This document shows, piece after piece, positions 16,971 to 27,613 of a DNA stretch of 64,000 bases. Both the position numbers and the translations under genes were made by a program. Below the pieces are notes generated by a model, which worked only from the letters and a program-made list of their open reading frames with translations, made no database searches and had not been told where the DNA came from. The first letter of the stretch is position 1. Each line of letters begins with the position of its first letter. This DNA is from Mycobacterium florentinum (GTDB taxonomy: Bacteria > Actinomycetota > Actinomycetes > Mycobacteriales > Mycobacteriaceae), in contig NZ_AP022576.1 in assembly GCF_010730355.1 (NCBI RefSeq), positions 1,488,001-1,552,000 of the forward strand. Reading direction: 5' to 3'.

Positions 16971-18425
16971 TTAGGAGACCTCGTCGCCCGCGGCGCCGAA
17001 TTGCCGCAGACTGGCAGCCAGCGCCACCGGGACCCGGGCCTTGATCCGCGTCCCTTCGGGGTTGTGCTCGGCCTGCTGGACCCGGCCGTCGGCGTGCACG
17101 CGGGCCACCAGGTCGCCGCGGTCGTAGGGGATCACCACGTCGACGGCGGCGTCGGTGGGAGCGGCCAGTTCGGCCATCCGGCGGCGCAACGCGTCGATGC
17201 CGTCACCGGTGTGCGCGGAGACGAACACCGCGCCGGGCAGCCCGTGCCGCAGCTTGGCCAGCATCAGATCGCCGGCCGCGTCGATCTTGTTCACCACCAG
17301 TAACTCCGGCGGGGGCTCCCCGTTGTGGTCGGAGATCACTTCGGAGATCACCTGACGCACCGCATTGATCTGGGCGAACGGGTTGACGTCGGAGCCGTCC
17401 ACAACATGCACCAGCAGATCGGCGTCGACGACCTCCTCCAGCGTCGATCGGAATGCCTCGACCAGCTGGGTGGGCAGGTGCCGCACGAACCCGACGGTGT
17501 CGGTGAGCACGAACGGGCGTCCGTCGTCGAATTCGGCACGCCGGGTGGTGGGCTCCAGGGTGGCGAACAGCGCGTCCTGCACCAGCACCCCGGCTCCGGT
17601 GAGCGCGTTGAGCAGGCTGGACTTGCCGGCGTTGGTGTAGCCGACGATCGCGACCGACGGCATATCGCTGTGCAGACGGCGACTGCGCTGGGTGTCGCGG
17701 GCCTGCTTCATGTCCTTGATCTCGCGGCGCAGCTTGGACATCCGCTCGCGGATACGGCGCCGGTCGGTTTCGATCTTGGTCTCACCGGGACCACGCAGGC
17801 CCACCCCGCCGCCGCTGCCGCCGGCGCGGCCACCGGCCTGCCGGGACATCGACTCACCCCAGCCGCGCAGCCGCGGCAGCATGTACTCCATCTGAGCCAG
17901 CGACACCTGCGCCTTGCCCTCGCGGCTGGTGGCGTGCTGGGCGAAGATGTCCAGAATCAGCGCGGTACGGTCGATGACCTTGACCTTGACGGCCTTCTCC
18001 AGCGCGGTCAGCTGCGCCGGAGACAGCTCGCCATCACAGATCACGGTGTCGGCGCCGGTGGCCACGACCACTTCCCGCAACTCCTGGGCCTTGCCCGAGC
18101 CGATGTAGGTCGACGGGTCGGGCTTGTCGCGGCGCTGGATGAGGCCTTCGAGCACCTGCGAGCCCGCGGTTTCGGCCAGGGCTGCCAGTTCGGCCAGGCT
18201 GGCCTGGTTGTCGGCCGCGCTGCCCTCGGTCCACACCCCCACCAGCACGACACGTTCCAGTCGTAGCTGCCGGTACTCGACCTCGGAGACGTCGGCGAGT
18301 TCGGTGGACAGCCCGACGACGCGGCGCAGTGCCGAGCGGTCTTCGAGAGCGAGTTCACCGACGCTGGGCTCGGACGCGGAATGGCCGGCCGGCCGATCGT
18401 GGTACGGGGTTTCGGGGTGTGTCAT
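16971..18425 (-). CDS. hflX: Ribosome-associated GTPase HflX
   Basis: A 484-residue GTPase that splits or rescues stalled ribosomes. The N-terminal HflX domain (about 60-220) includes DPSTYIGSGKAQEL, then the Gly-rich linker GGRAGGSGGGVGLRGPGETKIETDRR and a coiled coil. The G domain has G1 GYTNAGKSSL, G3 DTVGFV and G4 NKID. The ATG at 18425 (MTHPETP) is preferred to the in-frame TTG at 18431. It lies in line with dapF and miaA as in M. tuberculosis. Confidence 0.95.
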   Translation of the reverse strand: MTHPETPYHDRPAGHSASEPSVGELALEDRSALRRVVGLSTELADVSEVEYRQLRLERVVLVGVWTEGSAADNQASLAELAALAETAGSQVLEGLIQRRDKPDPSTYIGSGKAQELREVVVATGADTVICDGELSPAQLTALEKAVKVKVIDRTALILDIFAQHATSREGKAQVSLAQMEYMLPRLRGWGESMSRQAGGRAGGSGGGVGLRGPGETKIETDRRRIRERMSKLRREIKDMKQARDTQRSRRLHSDMPSVAIVGYTNAGKSSLLNALTGAGVLVQDALFATLEPTTRRAEFDDGRPFVLTDTVGFVRHLPTQLVEAFRSTLEEVVDADLLVHVVDGSDVNPFAQINAVRQVISEVISDHNGEPPPELLVVNKIDAAGDLMLAKLRHGLPGAVFVSAHTGDGIDALRRRMAELAAPTDAAVDVVIPYDRGDLVARVHADGRVQQAEHNPEGTRIKARVPVALAASLRQFGAAGDEVS

Positions 18426-18471
18426 AGGCAATTAGCAATAGTGCACGCGAAATCCGCGACGTGCATCCGAA

Positions 18472-19338
18472 TTATTGGGCGCTCCACCAATCCTCGCTCA
18501 CTAGGCCACGCGCCAACAGCACCGACGGCCCGCGCAGATAGCTGGTGGCGTCGGTGATGGTGACGACGACGTCACCGCCGGGCACGCGCACGGTCAGCGT
18601 CCCGGTGTCGTCCCCGGCGTCGGCCAGCGCGGCCACCGCCGCCGCGACCGTTCCGGTTCCGCACGAACGGGTTTCGCCCACCCCGCGCTCGTGGACCCGC
18701 ATCTGCACCACGCCGTCGGCGGCCGCGGTCAGCACTTCGACGTTGACCCCTTCCGGGAACTGCGCCCGGTCGAACTGCACCGGCGCGGCGACATCCAGCG
18801 CGGCGAGCCCGTCGCCGGTCAGCTCCGGGTCGACGCAGGCCAGGTGCGGATTGCCCACGTCGATGGCCAGCCCGCGCAGTCGCCTGCCGCCGACGACGGC
18901 CTCCCCCGCTCCCAGCCGGTTGGCCTTGCCCATGTCGACGGTGACGTCGGCATGGGTGGGGTCGGCGTGGTGCAGGGTGACCAGCCGCGGCCCGGCCAGC
19001 GATCCGACGACGAACTCGCCGCGGGCCTCCAGGCCGCTGGCCCGCAGGTAGTGCGCGAACACCCGCACGCCGTTGCCGCACATCTGCGCGGTCGAGCCGT
19101 CGGCGTTGCGATAGTCCATGTACCAGTCGTCCGCGCCGACGCCGTCGGGCAGCCGATCGAGCACCCGGGCCTCCAGCGCGGCACCGGCGGTGGTGATCCG
19201 CAGCACCCCGTCGGCACCCAATCCGCGGCGGCGGTCGCACAGCGCGGCCACCCGCGCCGCGGTCAGCGACAGTTCGGCGTCGAGGTCGGGCAGCAGCACG
19301 AAGTCGTTCTGGGTGCCGTGGCCCTTGGCAAAGATCAT
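18472..19338 (-). CDS. dapF: Diaminopimelate epimerase
   Basis: A 288-residue epimerase converting LL- to meso-diaminopimelate for lysine and peptidoglycan. The two catalytic cysteines are present: Cys87 ([11 protein letters not shown]) and Cys226 ([13 protein letters not shown]). The GNPH substrate-binding segment is at 162-165 ([10 protein letters not shown]). A GGAGG Shine-Dalgarno lies upstream of the ATG. It is 46 nt from hflX and downstream of miaA. The partner gene dapA is also in this window, 25 kb away. Confidence 0.97.
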   Translation of the reverse strand: MIFAKGHGTQNDFVLLPDLDAELSLTAARVAALCDRRRGLGADGVLRITTAGAALEARVLDRLPDGVGADDWYMDYRNADGSTAQMCGNGVRVFAHYLRASGLEARGEFVVGSLAGPRLVTLHHADPTHADVTVDMGKANRLGAGEAVVGGRRLRGLAIDVGNPHLACVDPELTGDGLAALDVAAPVQFDRAQFPEGVNVEVLTAAADGVVQMRVHERGVGETRSCGTGTVAAAVAALADAGDDTGTLTVRVPGGDVVVTITDATSYLRGPSVLLARGLVSEDWWSAQ

Positions 19339-19398
19339 CTGCGCCGCTCCTCCGATCCCGGCTGCGCCGGAAGCATCGTCGCGGCGCGGATCACCTGT

Positions 19399-20322
19399 TC
19401 AGGGTACTTGCCGCCACACCCGGCAAGCCTGCTCGACCAAACCGGTACCCGCTGCGTCGACCCAGTGCACCCGGTGGTCGCGGCGAAACCACGACCGCTG
19501 CCGTCGCACGTAGCGCCGGGTGCCGACGAACGTCAGCTGCTGCGCGTCGCGCAGGGCTTCGGGGTCGTCGGAATCGAGGGCGGCAAGCACCTGCGCGTAG
19601 CCCAGCGCGCGCGACGCGGTGACGCCGTCGCGCAGACCCTCGAGCAGCAGCGCGCGCACCTCGTCGACCAAGCCGAGGGCAAACATGGTGTCGGTGCGGC
19701 GGGCCAATCTCTCATCGAGAATGGTTGTGTCACAGTCTAATCCGACGATCGCGGTGCCCCACCGCGGAGCACCGATGCGCGGCGCGGACGCGGCGAACGG
19801 CCGGCCGGTGAGCTCGACGACCTCGAGTGCGCGCACCGTGCGGCGGCCATCGGTGGGCAGGATCGCCGCGGCGGCGGCCGGGTCGCGGCGGGCCAGCTCG
19901 GCGTGCAGCATCCCCACCCCGACCTCGGCGAGGCGCTGTTCCCAGCGCGCCCGTACCGCGGGATCGGTCGCGGGGAACGTCCAGTCGTCGAGCAGCGACT
20001 GGACGTAGAGCATCGAACCGCCCACGATGACCGGCACCGCGCCGCGCGCCGCGATCGCCTCGATCTCCGCGGCGGCGGCTCGCTGATAGCGGGCAACGGT
20101 CGCGGTCTGGGTGACGTCCAGGACGTCGAGCTGGTGATGCGGGATGCCGCGGCGCCCGTCGACGGGCAGCTTGGCGGTGCCGATGTCCATGCCGCGGTAG
20201 AACTGCATGGCGTCGGCGTTGACGATTTCGGCGCCCACCTCGCCGCTGAGTTGCTCGACGACGTCGAGGGCCAGCTGCGACTTGCCGGTCCCGGTGGGGC
20301 CGATGATCGCCAGGGGTCTCAT
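19399..20322 (-). CDS. miaA: tRNA dimethylallyltransferase MiaA
   Basis: A 307-residue enzyme that transfers dimethylallyl to A37 of tRNAs reading UNN codons. It has the P-loop GPTGTGKS (8-15) and the catalytic Asp and substrate loop in [17 protein letters not shown] (about 34-50). The RRxxxALEV region and the C-terminal [14 protein letters not shown] tRNA-binding motif are also present. Its product is the substrate of MiaB (25557-27047). It overlaps the upstream extradiol-dioxygenase-like gene by 4 nt (ATGA), indicating translational coupling. Confidence 0.96.
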   Translation of the reverse strand: MRPLAIIGPTGTGKSQLALDVVEQLSGEVGAEIVNADAMQFYRGMDIGTAKLPVDGRRGIPHHQLDVLDVTQTATVARYQRAAAAEIEAIAARGAVPVIVGGSMLYVQSLLDDWTFPATDPAVRARWEQRLAEVGVGMLHAELARRDPAAAAAILPTDGRRTVRALEVVELTGRPFAASAPRIGAPRWGTAIVGLDCDTTILDERLARRTDTMFALGLVDEVRALLLEGLRDGVTASRALGYAQVLAALDSDDPEALRDAQQLTFVGTRRYVRRQRSWFRRDHRVHWVDAAGTGLVEQACRVWRQVP

Positions 20323-21017
20323 GGCTGCCAGGCTCCGGCGAAGTACCCCACACCGTAGGGCGCTCCCCGGTACAGCTCCTTGGCCGAACGCGGACCCGGC
20401 TCGGCCAGCCCGGCCAGCACCTGGAAAGCGACCCGCCCGAGGATCGGCTCCGGCAGCCGGGCCAGCGCGGCGCCGTCGCCGTTGGCCAGGGCGTCGTCGA
20501 GAGCCAGTTGGGCATCGGGGCTGGCGGGGTCATGGCCGCCGGGCGCGCCCGGCGTCAGGGTGTTCGCGCCGTCGGCGACGACCAGCACGCCGACCGGATC
20601 GGGCTCGGCGTCGATCTCGGCGCGCAGCCGCCTGCCGATGCTCAGCGCGGCGTCGACGTCGTGGCCGTCGCGATAGACCCGAACCTGCGCGCCGGCCTCG
20701 GGCCGGGCCTGGCCGCGCAGCCAGCCGGCGATCAGCGCGCAGAGCGGGAAGTCGGCCACGGCCCCGGCGGGCTCGTCGGCTCCCGGTGGCGAGAGGTAAA
20801 CACGCACGTCGGCGCCGTAGCCCGCGAAGCTGCCGATCCCGTTGGGGCCCAGCACTTCGTCGGCACCGCCCGTTCCGATGACCACCCACCGCGACGGCAG
20901 CAGCGCCGCCGCCGCCATCACCGCCGTAACCAGGTCGGCCACCTCGGCGGCCGCTGCCCCGGCGAGCTCCGGGACGAGCATCGGTGTGGAGGGAACGATC
21001 GCGATGGCGCTCAGCAC
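20319..21017 (-). CDS. Class III extradiol dioxygenase-like protein (Rv2728c-like)
   Basis: A 232-residue cytosolic protein orthologous to Rv2728c. The start [17 protein letters not shown] and internal WVVIGTGG (about 44-51) resemble the class III extradiol dioxygenase (LigB) superfamily. However, the two N-terminal His ligands of true dioxygenases are not evident, so it may be a catalytically altered member. The start is GTG. It is coupled to miaA by a 4-nt overlap. Function unknown. Confidence 0.7.
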   Translation of the reverse strand: MLSAIAIVPSTPMLVPELAGAAAAEVADLVTAVMAAAALLPSRWVVIGTGGADEVLGPNGIGSFAGYGADVRVYLSPPGADEPAGAVADFPLCALIAGWLRGQARPEAGAQVRVYRDGHDVDAALSIGRRLRAEIDAEPDPVGVLVVADGANTLTPGAPGGHDPASPDAQLALDDALANGDGAALARLPEPILGRVAFQVLAGLAEPGPRSAKELYRGAPYGVGYFAGAWQP

Positions 21018-21074
21018 GAGATCAAACTAATCGACGCTCACGACGTCAACCGGCCAGGCGGTCGGCCGTTGCGG

Positions 21075-22013
21075 TCAGTGGCTGCACTCCGCCTCGGCGA
21101 GCCGGACCTCGCCCGATCGGCGCAGTGCCTTTTTCGCCAGCTTCTCGGTGAAACTGCTCGACATGGTCGCGGCCTCACCGCGGGCCAGTGCCACGGTCGC
21201 GACGACCACCACCACGACACCGACCGCGAGCACGACCTCCGCCGTCCCGTTGCAGTCCAGGTACTCGCCGAGCACGGCTATGCCCAGGATCGAACCGACG
21301 ACCGGCTTGGCCACCACCGAGGTCGGCAGTGAGGCGGTCAGCGAACCGGCCCGGAACGACGATTGCTGGAAGATCATGCCCGCCAGCGCGGCGGCGATCC
21401 ACGCGTAGAACTCGGGCGCCGTCAACAGCGCACCGACGCCGTCCCCGACGATCACCACCACGGCCTTGGTCAGCACCGCGAACAGCGCCAAGGACGAACC
21501 GGCGACGATGGCCAGCAGCACCGCGGCCACCGAGCCGGGCCACTTGCGCGCGCCCCACAGGCAGAACACCAGCGCGGGGCCCATCACCAGGGCCACCACC
21601 ATCCACGTCTGCACCGAGCCGCGCGAGGCACCGGGATCCGGATCGCCGACGACGACCACCACGGCCAGCGCGGCGGCCAGCAGCAGCGCCCACGTCCATT
21701 CCCAGCGGGTGACCGAGCGCCGGGTCATGTGCGCGTAGATCGGCAGCGCGAACAACAGGGCCGTCACCTGCAGCGACGTCACCAGCATCACGGAACCCAT
21801 GGTCAGCGCGGCGGCCTGCAGCGCGTAATTGGCGATGGCTCCGCCGGCCCCGAGCCACCACTTACCGTCGCGCACCGACATCCGGAAGAGCTCGAGGTGG
21901 CCCACCGGCTTGTCGGTGATCTCCTGCGCCGAACGCTGACGCACGACATTCCCCAGTGCCGACGCGAACGCGGCGAGCAGGGCGAGAACAACCGCGATAT
22001 CTATTTTCTCCAT
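21075..22013 (-). CDS. NIPA/DMT-type permease (Rv2729c-like), copy 1
   Basis: A 312-residue integral membrane protein with about nine to ten hydrophobic helices, of the drug/metabolite-transporter-like superfamily, related to actinobacterial NIPA-type permeases. The substrate is unknown. The N-terminus MEKIDIAVVLALLAAFASALGNVVRQRSA and the segment TASLPTSVVAKPVVGSILG are shared closely with the next gene upstream on the same strand (22476-23378). The ATG at 22013 is chosen for the upstream GGAGGAGG; a longer frame to 22052 exists. The C-terminal 45 residues are a polar tail. Confidence 0.8.
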   Translation of the reverse strand: MEKIDIAVVLALLAAFASALGNVVRQRSAQEITDKPVGHLELFRMSVRDGKWWLGAGGAIANYALQAAALTMGSVMLVTSLQVTALLFALPIYAHMTRRSVTRWEWTWALLLAAALAVVVVVGDPDPGASRGSVQTWMVVALVMGPALVFCLWGARKWPGSVAAVLLAIVAGSSLALFAVLTKAVVVIVGDGVGALLTAPEFYAWIAAALAGMIFQQSSFRAGSLTASLPTSVVAKPVVGSILGIAVLGEYLDCNGTAEVVLAVGVVVVVVATVALARGEAATMSSSFTEKLAKKALRRSGEVRLAEAECSH

Positions 22014-22475
22014 CTGCGACCTCCTCCCCGGCACGGCCCCGTGGGCCATCATCTGCGGCGGGTATTCACTACCCGTTTCGGAACCGTTTCGGTTGTGTGA
22101 GCGATGAAATCGCCCGCGCTGCTTTCCGGAGAAACGGTCCTGCGCAATAAGTAGTTCACGAACCTATGTACAGCCTGTGGAGCGGCTGTGGCTGACTGGT
22201 GACGCCCGATAGGACCGAAGAACCCACCCCAATGGTGTCACAGCCGGACGACCGGCCGCCGCCCCAACATCGCCGACGACAACGATCGCGACCGCTGTGC
22301 AGCGGGTCAAGTCAGTCGGCGCTGCGACCCCACCCTCGCTATCTTGACGTGCCCCCTCCAGCCCCACAAGTACCAACAACACCAATTGTCACTATCACGG
22401 TACCGGGCTCCGCGTGGTGGCCCTACGGCCTTGGCAACGGTGGAATCGAACCGTTACCCGAGCCGGGTGCGCCGG
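22014..22475. other. Spacer between the two permease genes
   Basis: About 460 nt with no convincing gene. A direct repeat CCGTTTCGG lies near 22073-22092. A Pro-rich plus-strand frame begins at 22199-22232, but it runs far into the antisense of the upstream permease and has no good Shine-Dalgarno, so I regard it as fortuitous. The second permease probably has its own promoter here. Confidence 0.4.
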
Positions 22476-23378
22476 CTACGCCGGTTGCTCGGCGGCGTCA
22501 TCGAGCGCGGCCTCGATGCGTTTGCTGGTCGCGACGGCGTCGATGCGGGCGAGTTCGGCGGTGGCCGCCGCCACCACCGACGCGGCCGCGATCAGCGCGA
22601 CCATCCCGCCGCGGCCGGTGTTCAGCGTTTCGCCGAGGACGACGACACCCAGCAAAGCCGCTACGACGGGCTGTGCCACCTGCAGGGTCGGCATCGACGC
22701 GGTCAGCGCACCGGCGCGGAACGCCGATTGCTCCCACGCGAAACCGCCGAGCGCGACCAGCAGCCAGGCGTACACCTCAGGGCTGACCAACACCGCCCAG
22801 CCACCTTCGCCCAGCCGATGGACAACGCCCTTGGTGAGCACCGCGAAGATCCCCCACAGCGAACCCGAGACGAAGGCGAACAGCACCGCGGCCACCGTGC
22901 CGCCCCGGACGCGGGCGGCCACAATGGACCCGATCAGCAGCGGCCCCAGCACCGCCGCGACGTACGCCCAGGTCTGTAGGGGGGCGTTGGCATGACCCGC
23001 CCGCGGGTTGCCGACCGTCACGATCACGCACACCGCGGCGGTCAGCACGATCGCCCAGATCCACTCCCGCCCGGAGACGGTGCGCTGGGCCAATCTCGCG
23101 CTGATCGGCAACGCGAACAGCAGCGAGAGCACCAGCAACGCCTGCACCAGCAACACCGACCCCTGGTCGAGCGCGGCCGCCTGCAACCCGATGCTCCCGA
23201 TCAGGATCAGCACGCCCCACCGCCATCGCTGATTGCGGGCCAGCTTTGCGAACAGCTGCATCTGGCCCAGCGAGGTGTCGGTGATCCGGTGCGTCGCGCG
23301 TTGCTGGAGCACGTCGCCGATCGCGACGCACAGCGCCGAACTCAACGCGAGCAACGCGGCGATATCCACCTTGTTCAT
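22476..23378 (-). CDS. NIPA/DMT-type permease, tandem paralogue
   Basis: A 300-residue polytopic membrane protein closely resembling the downstream gene at 21075-22013. Shared features are the N-terminus M-x-K-V/I-D-I-A, the QRxAxxITD motif after helix 1, the FRAGxLTASxPT motif near residue 220, and AxPVVxxxLGxxVLGE near 235-250. M. tuberculosis has one gene here (Rv2729c), so this is a local duplication or a retained ancestral pair. The substrate is unknown. The C-terminus is short and Ala-rich. Confidence 0.8.
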   Translation of the reverse strand: MNKVDIAALLALSSALCVAIGDVLQQRATHRITDTSLGQMQLFAKLARNQRWRWGVLILIGSIGLQAAALDQGSVLLVQALLVLSLLFALPISARLAQRTVSGREWIWAIVLTAAVCVIVTVGNPRAGHANAPLQTWAYVAAVLGPLLIGSIVAARVRGGTVAAVLFAFVSGSLWGIFAVLTKGVVHRLGEGGWAVLVSPEVYAWLLVALGGFAWEQSAFRAGALTASMPTLQVAQPVVAALLGVVVLGETLNTGRGGMVALIAAASVVAAATAELARIDAVATSKRIEAALDDAAEQPA

Positions 23379-23620
23379 CTGCGGGTTCTCTCCGAAGTCG
23401 AGGGCGGTTCACGAATAAACACACTGGGTGCACCCACTGTTACACAGGGGTCGTCCGGGTGCCGGGAATCAGGTTGCCGCATACGGACCCGCAAGCTGCT
23501 TGAATACTGGTGGAATCGGTGACGGAGCGGCTGTCGGTAGCAGCAGGTCTCCCGACCGTAGAGGCGCCGCTAAGCGCGGCAGATGCGCGGGAAAGCAAGC
23601 GCGCGAAAGGTGTAGAGAGC

Positions 23621-24955
23621 ATGACCGACCACGAGCCCCGCTGCAGCGACGCGCCCAAGCCGGCACCACGCCCCGGGCCGCGACCCGGTCCCCGCCCAGG
23701 GCCATCACCGCGACCCAGCGCCCACCCGGTGGTGTTGCCCCAGACCAGCAATCCGCACCAGTACGGACGCGTCGACGACGACGGGACGGTGTGGCTGGTC
23801 AGCTCGGCCGGCGAACGCATCATCGGCTCCTGGCAGGCCGGCGACCGTGAGGCGGCCTTCGCCCACTTCGGTCGGCGATTCGAGGACCTGAGCACCGAGG
23901 TCACGCTGATGGAGGAGCGGCTGGCCTCCGGAAGCGGTGATGCCCGCAAGATCAAAGCGAACGCCTCCGCGCTGGCCGAGACGTTGCCGACGGCCTCCGT
24001 GCTGGGCGACATCGATGCGCTCGCGGGCCGGCTGACCGCCCTGGTGGAGCAGGCCGACGCCACGGTCGCCGCCGATCGCTCCCGCCGCGACGAGCATCGG
24101 GCCGCGCAGACCGCCCGCAAGGAGGCGCTGGCCGCCGAGGCCGAGGATCTGGCCGCCAACTCGACGCACTGGAAGGTCGCCGGGGACCGGATGCGCGAGA
24201 TTCTCGACGAGTGGAAGACCATCACCGGCCTGGATCGCAAGGTCGACGACGCGCTGTGGAAGCGGTATTCCGCGGCGCGCGAAGCATTCAACCGGCGGCG
24301 CGGCTCGCACTTCGCCGAATTGGACCGCGAGCGCGCGGGCGTGCGGCAGTCCAAGGAACGGCTGTGCGAGCGGGCCGAGGAGATGTCCGATTCGACGGAC
24401 TGGGCCGGCACCAGTGCCGAGTTCCGCAAGCTGCTGACCGAATGGAAATCGGCGGGGCGCGCGACCCGAGAGGTCGACGACGCCCTGTGGAAGCGGTTCA
24501 AGGCCGCCCAGGACGCCTTCTTCTCCGCCCGCAATGCCGTGTCAGCGGAAAAGGATGCGGAGTTCGCGGCCAACGCGACCGCCAAGGAGGCGCTGCTGGC
24601 CGAGGCCGAGAAGATCGACACCAGCAACCACGAAGCCGCCCGGGCGGCGCTGCGGTCGATCGCCGACAAATGGGACGCGATCGGCAAGGTGCCCCGGGAG
24701 CGGTCGGCCGACCTGGAGCGGCGGCTGCGCGCCGTCGAGAAGAAGGTGCGCGACGCCGGCGAGGCGAATTGGACCGACCCCGAGGCGCAGGCCAGGGCCG
24801 AGCAGTTCGCGACCCGCGCCGAGCACTACGAGCAGCAGGCCCGCAAGGCGGCCGCGGCCGGCCGGACCAAGGAAGCCGCAGAGGCACAGGCCAACGCCGA
24901 ACAATGGCGGCAGTGGGCCCAAGCGGCCGCCGAGGCGCTGACCCGCAGGTCCTAG
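23621..24955 (+). CDS. DUF349 repeat protein (Rv2731-like)
   Basis: A 444-residue cytosolic, largely helical protein. After a disordered Pro/Arg/Gly repeat ([13 protein letters not shown], about 13-30) and a small domain ([13 protein letters not shown]), it contains three DUF349 repeats (about 150-370), each with a D/E-W-K-x-I/S-x-x and DDALWKR(Y/F) core. The end is an Ala/Glu/Gln coiled coil. Function unknown. The ATG at 23621 follows AAAGGTGTAGAGAGC; the frame opens earlier (23510) but the start context is poor. The stop overlaps the stop of the convergent membrane-protein gene by 4 nt. Confidence 0.82.
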   Translation: MTDHEPRCSDAPKPAPRPGPRPGPRPGPSPRPSAHPVVLPQTSNPHQYGRVDDDGTVWLVSSAGERIIGSWQAGDREAAFAHFGRRFEDLSTEVTLMEERLASGSGDARKIKANASALAETLPTASVLGDIDALAGRLTALVEQADATVAADRSRRDEHRAAQTARKEALAAEAEDLAANSTHWKVAGDRMREILDEWKTITGLDRKVDDALWKRYSAAREAFNRRRGSHFAELDRERAGVRQSKERLCERAEEMSDSTDWAGTSAEFRKLLTEWKSAGRATREVDDALWKRFKAAQDAFFSARNAVSAEKDAEFAANATAKEALLAEAEKIDTSNHEAARAALRSIADKWDAIGKVPRERSADLERRLRAVEKKVRDAGEANWTDPEAQARAEQFATRAEHYEQQARKAAAAGRTKEAAEAQANAEQWRQWAQAAAEALTRRS

Positions 24956-25560
24956 CGGTCCGGGGGTGCCTCGGCTTCGGGATCAGCGGGGGTGTCCTGG
25001 TCGCTCAGGGTCTCCAGCAGCGTCCTGGACTGTTCCTCGGCACTGATCCGGCGCCGCTGCTCCTCGGCGGCGAGTTGCACGATCGTGCGCGACCACACCA
25101 CGCGGGCCCAGTGAAACGTCAACAGAATCACGGTGATCCATGCCACCCACAGCCCGACGCCGGGGCCGGGACTACCGGCGGGCGCGGTCTGGCGTGACCA
25201 CACGGCCAACAGCCCGGCCGCGCCGGCTATCGACGAGCCCGCCAGCGCGATCCAGGCCAGCGCCCAACGGCGGGTCAGCAATGCCAGCATCGAGAATCCG
25301 ACGCCGAAAACCAGTGCCAGCCAAGAGAATACCTTCGAAGGCAGCGACAACGCGGCCGCCCCGGCGCCGTGGCTGCTGAACAGCACATCCCAACCGCGGA
25401 CCTGGCCGGTGTGCGGCAGGATGAACGACCCCAGCAGCACGAAGACCAAGACGGCGACGATGAATGCCCTTGGGCCGGGATCGATTTCGCGTGCAACGCG
25501 GTGTTCTGCGGCCTCGATCTCGGCACGCAGTGCGTCAAGGTCCGTGTGTTCTTTCGTCAT
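24952..25560 (-). CDS. Membrane protein (Rv2732c-like)
   Basis: A 202-residue membrane protein with four hydrophobic segments (about 33-50, 75-95, 100-122 and 135-155) flanked by charged helical termini; it is orthologous to Rv2732c. Function unknown. Its ATG overlaps the miaB stop by 4 nt (ATGA), so the two are translationally coupled, and the 3' end overlaps the convergent DUF349 gene by 4 nt. Confidence 0.8.
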   Translation of the reverse strand: MTKEHTDLDALRAEIEAAEHRVAREIDPGPRAFIVAVLVFVLLGSFILPHTGQVRGWDVLFSSHGAGAAALSLPSKVFSWLALVFGVGFSMLALLTRRWALAWIALAGSSIAGAAGLLAVWSRQTAPAGSPGPGVGLWVAWITVILLTFHWARVVWSRTIVQLAAEEQRRRISAEEQSRTLLETLSDQDTPADPEAEAPPDR

Positions 25561-27047
25561 CGGCTACATCCCAGGGGTTCGACCGGTTCAATCGCCGGCC
25601 CAATGCCGGGCATGCCCAACCCGATACCGCGCGGGCGCACTCGTGCGGCGTGCGCGTCACCCGCTCTGGTGCGGCGGTGGGTCAGGATGCCGGCGTCGGC
25701 GATCAGGTGGTGTGGCGCGGCCTCGGTGACCGCGGTGGTGATGATGTCTCCCGGCCGCACCGGGGTGTCGGCGGTGAAGTGCACCAGCCGGCCGTCGCGG
25801 GCGCGCCCCGTCATGCGGGCGGTGCGCGCGTCCTTGCGGCCCTCGCCGGTGGCGACCAGCAGTTCGACGGTCTGGCCGATCAGTTCGCGGTTGCCCTCCA
25901 GCGAGATCTGCTCCTGCAGCTCGATGAGCCGCATATAGCGTTCCTGCACAACGGCTTTCGGCAGCTGTTCGTCGAGTTCGGCTGCCGGTGTGCCGGGCCG
26001 CTTCGAATACTGGAAGGTGAACGCGGCCGCGAACCGGGCCTGGCGCACCACGTCGAGGGTGGCCGCGAAGTCCGCCTCGGTTTCGCCGGGGAATCCGACG
26101 ATGAGGTCGGTGGTGATGGCCGCATGCGGCATGGCCGACCGCACGCGATCGATGATGCCGAGGTAGCGCTCGGCACGGTACGAGCGCCGCATCGCCCGCA
26201 ACATCCGGTCGGACCCCGACTGCAGCGGCATATGCAGGGCCGGGCAGACATTCGGCGTCTGCGCCATTGCCTCGATCACGTCGTCGGTGAACTCCGCCGG
26301 GTGCGGCGAGGTGAACCGCACACGTTCGAGTCCGTCGATGCCGCCGCAGGCCCGCAACAGCTCGGCGAAGGCACCGCGGTGGCGGGGCAGGGCCGGATCC
26401 GCGAACGAGACACCGTAGGCGTTGACGTTCTGCCCCAGCAGCGTGACTTCCAGCACGCCGTCGTCCACCAGCGATCGCACCTCGGCCAGGATGTCAGCCG
26501 GGCTGCGGTCGACCTCCTTGCCCCGCAGCGACGGCACAATGCAGAACGTACAGCTGTTGTTACAGCCGACGGAGATGGAAACCCAAGCGGCATAGGCGGA
26601 TTCGCGAGCGCTGGGCAGTGACGACGGAAACTCCTGCAGCGCCTCGACGATTTCCACCTGGGCGACTTTGTTGTGCCGGGCCCGGTCGAGCAGCGTGGGC
26701 AGCGAGCCGATGTTGTGGGTGCCGAACACCACGTCGACCCACGGCGCCTTGCGCAGCAAGGCGTCTCGGTCCTTCTGGGCCAGACAGCCGCCGACCGCGA
26801 TCTGGAAGTCGGGATTGTCGCGCTTGCGCGGGGCCAGGTGGCTGATGTTGCCGTACAGCTTGTTGTCGGCGTTCTCGCGTACCGCGCAGGTGTTGAAGAC
26901 CACCACATCCGCGTCGGCGCCTTCGTCGGCGCGCCGGTAGCCGGCCGCCTCGAGCAGACCCGCCAACCGCTCGGAATCGTGGACGTTCATCTGGCAGCCG
27001 TAGGTGCGCACCTGATAGGTACGCGCCGAAGCCACTGTCGAAGTCAC
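25557..27047 (-). CDS. miaB: tRNA-2-methylthio-N6-dimethylallyladenosine synthase MiaB
   Basis: A 496-residue radical-SAM methylthiotransferase that converts i6A37 (made by MiaA) to ms2i6A37. The N-terminal domain has auxiliary cluster cysteines Cys18, Cys54 and Cys88. The radical-SAM cluster motif is Cys162-x3-Cys166-x2-Cys169 (CNNSCTFC). The TRAM RNA-binding domain spans about 375-445, followed by a Pro/Gly-rich tail. Start [20 protein letters not shown]. It is orthologous to Rv2733c. Confidence 0.96.
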   Translation of the reverse strand: MTSTVASARTYQVRTYGCQMNVHDSERLAGLLEAAGYRRADEGADADVVVFNTCAVRENADNKLYGNISHLAPRKRDNPDFQIAVGGCLAQKDRDALLRKAPWVDVVFGTHNIGSLPTLLDRARHNKVAQVEIVEALQEFPSSLPSARESAYAAWVSISVGCNNSCTFCIVPSLRGKEVDRSPADILAEVRSLVDDGVLEVTLLGQNVNAYGVSFADPALPRHRGAFAELLRACGGIDGLERVRFTSPHPAEFTDDVIEAMAQTPNVCPALHMPLQSGSDRMLRAMRRSYRAERYLGIIDRVRSAMPHAAITTDLIVGFPGETEADFAATLDVVRQARFAAAFTFQYSKRPGTPAAELDEQLPKAVVQERYMRLIELQEQISLEGNRELIGQTVELLVATGEGRKDARTARMTGRARDGRLVHFTADTPVRPGDIITTAVTEAAPHHLIADAGILTHRRTRAGDAHAARVRPRGIGLGMPGIGPAIEPVEPLGCSR

Positions 27048-27091
27048 GGGGCTATGGTACGGCGACCAGGGCCCGAGGGATTAACGCCCAG

Positions 27092-27613
27092 CTAGACGCG
27101 GCGGCGTTCCCGTTCGGCGTTCAGCTCGGCCAGGACGACCTCGCAGGCCAGGTTCTGGCTGTAGCCGCGTCGGGCCAGCATTCCCACCAGCCGGCGGGTG
27201 AGCCGTGCGTCGTCGCCGCTGAGCGTGTCCCGCCGCAACTTGGCCCGCACCAGTTCTTCGGCCCGGTCCCGCTCGGCACCGGCATCAATGCCGGCCAGCA
27301 CGGTGGTGATGACCTCTTTGTCGACGCCCTTGGTGTGCAGCTCGGCGGCCAAGGCGCGCTTGCTCTTTCCCGCGTGAGCGTGCCGGGACCGCACCCATTG
27401 TTTCGCGAAGTCCTTGTCGTCTACCAGCCCGACGGCGGCCAGCCGGTCGAGCACCCGGGCGCTGACGTCGCCGGGGTATCCGCGTTTGGCGAGCTGGCCG
27501 GACAACTCGGCCCGGGTGCGTGCCCTGGCGGTGAGCAGGCGCAGGCACAACGCCCGCGCCTGCTCTTCGCGGGAGGGATCAGAAGTCGACGGGAGCGGGG
27601 AGGACGTCGTCAT
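27092..27613 (-). CDS. recX: RecA modulator RecX
   Basis: A 173-residue all-helical protein that inhibits RecA filament extension and recombinase activity. The three-helix repeats are recognisable ([26 protein letters not shown], then [16 protein letters not shown]). Its start lies inside the 3' end of recA (35-nt overlap), as in other mycobacteria, giving coupled synthesis. It is 173 residues against 174 in M. tuberculosis. Confidence 0.95.
   Translation of the reverse strand: MTTSSPLPSTSDPSREEQARALCLRLLTARARTRAELSGQLAKRGYPGDVSARVLDRLAAVGLVDDKDFAKQWVRSRHAHAGKSKRALAAELHTKGVDKEVITTVLAGIDAGAERDRAEELVRAKLRRDTLSGDDARLTRRLVGMLARRGYSQNLACEVVLAELNAERERRRV

Noticed and set aside
22199..22786. Pro/Arg-rich 195-residue plus-strand frame
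   Set aside because: No Shine-Dalgarno, low complexity, and two thirds overlaps the permease gene antisense.
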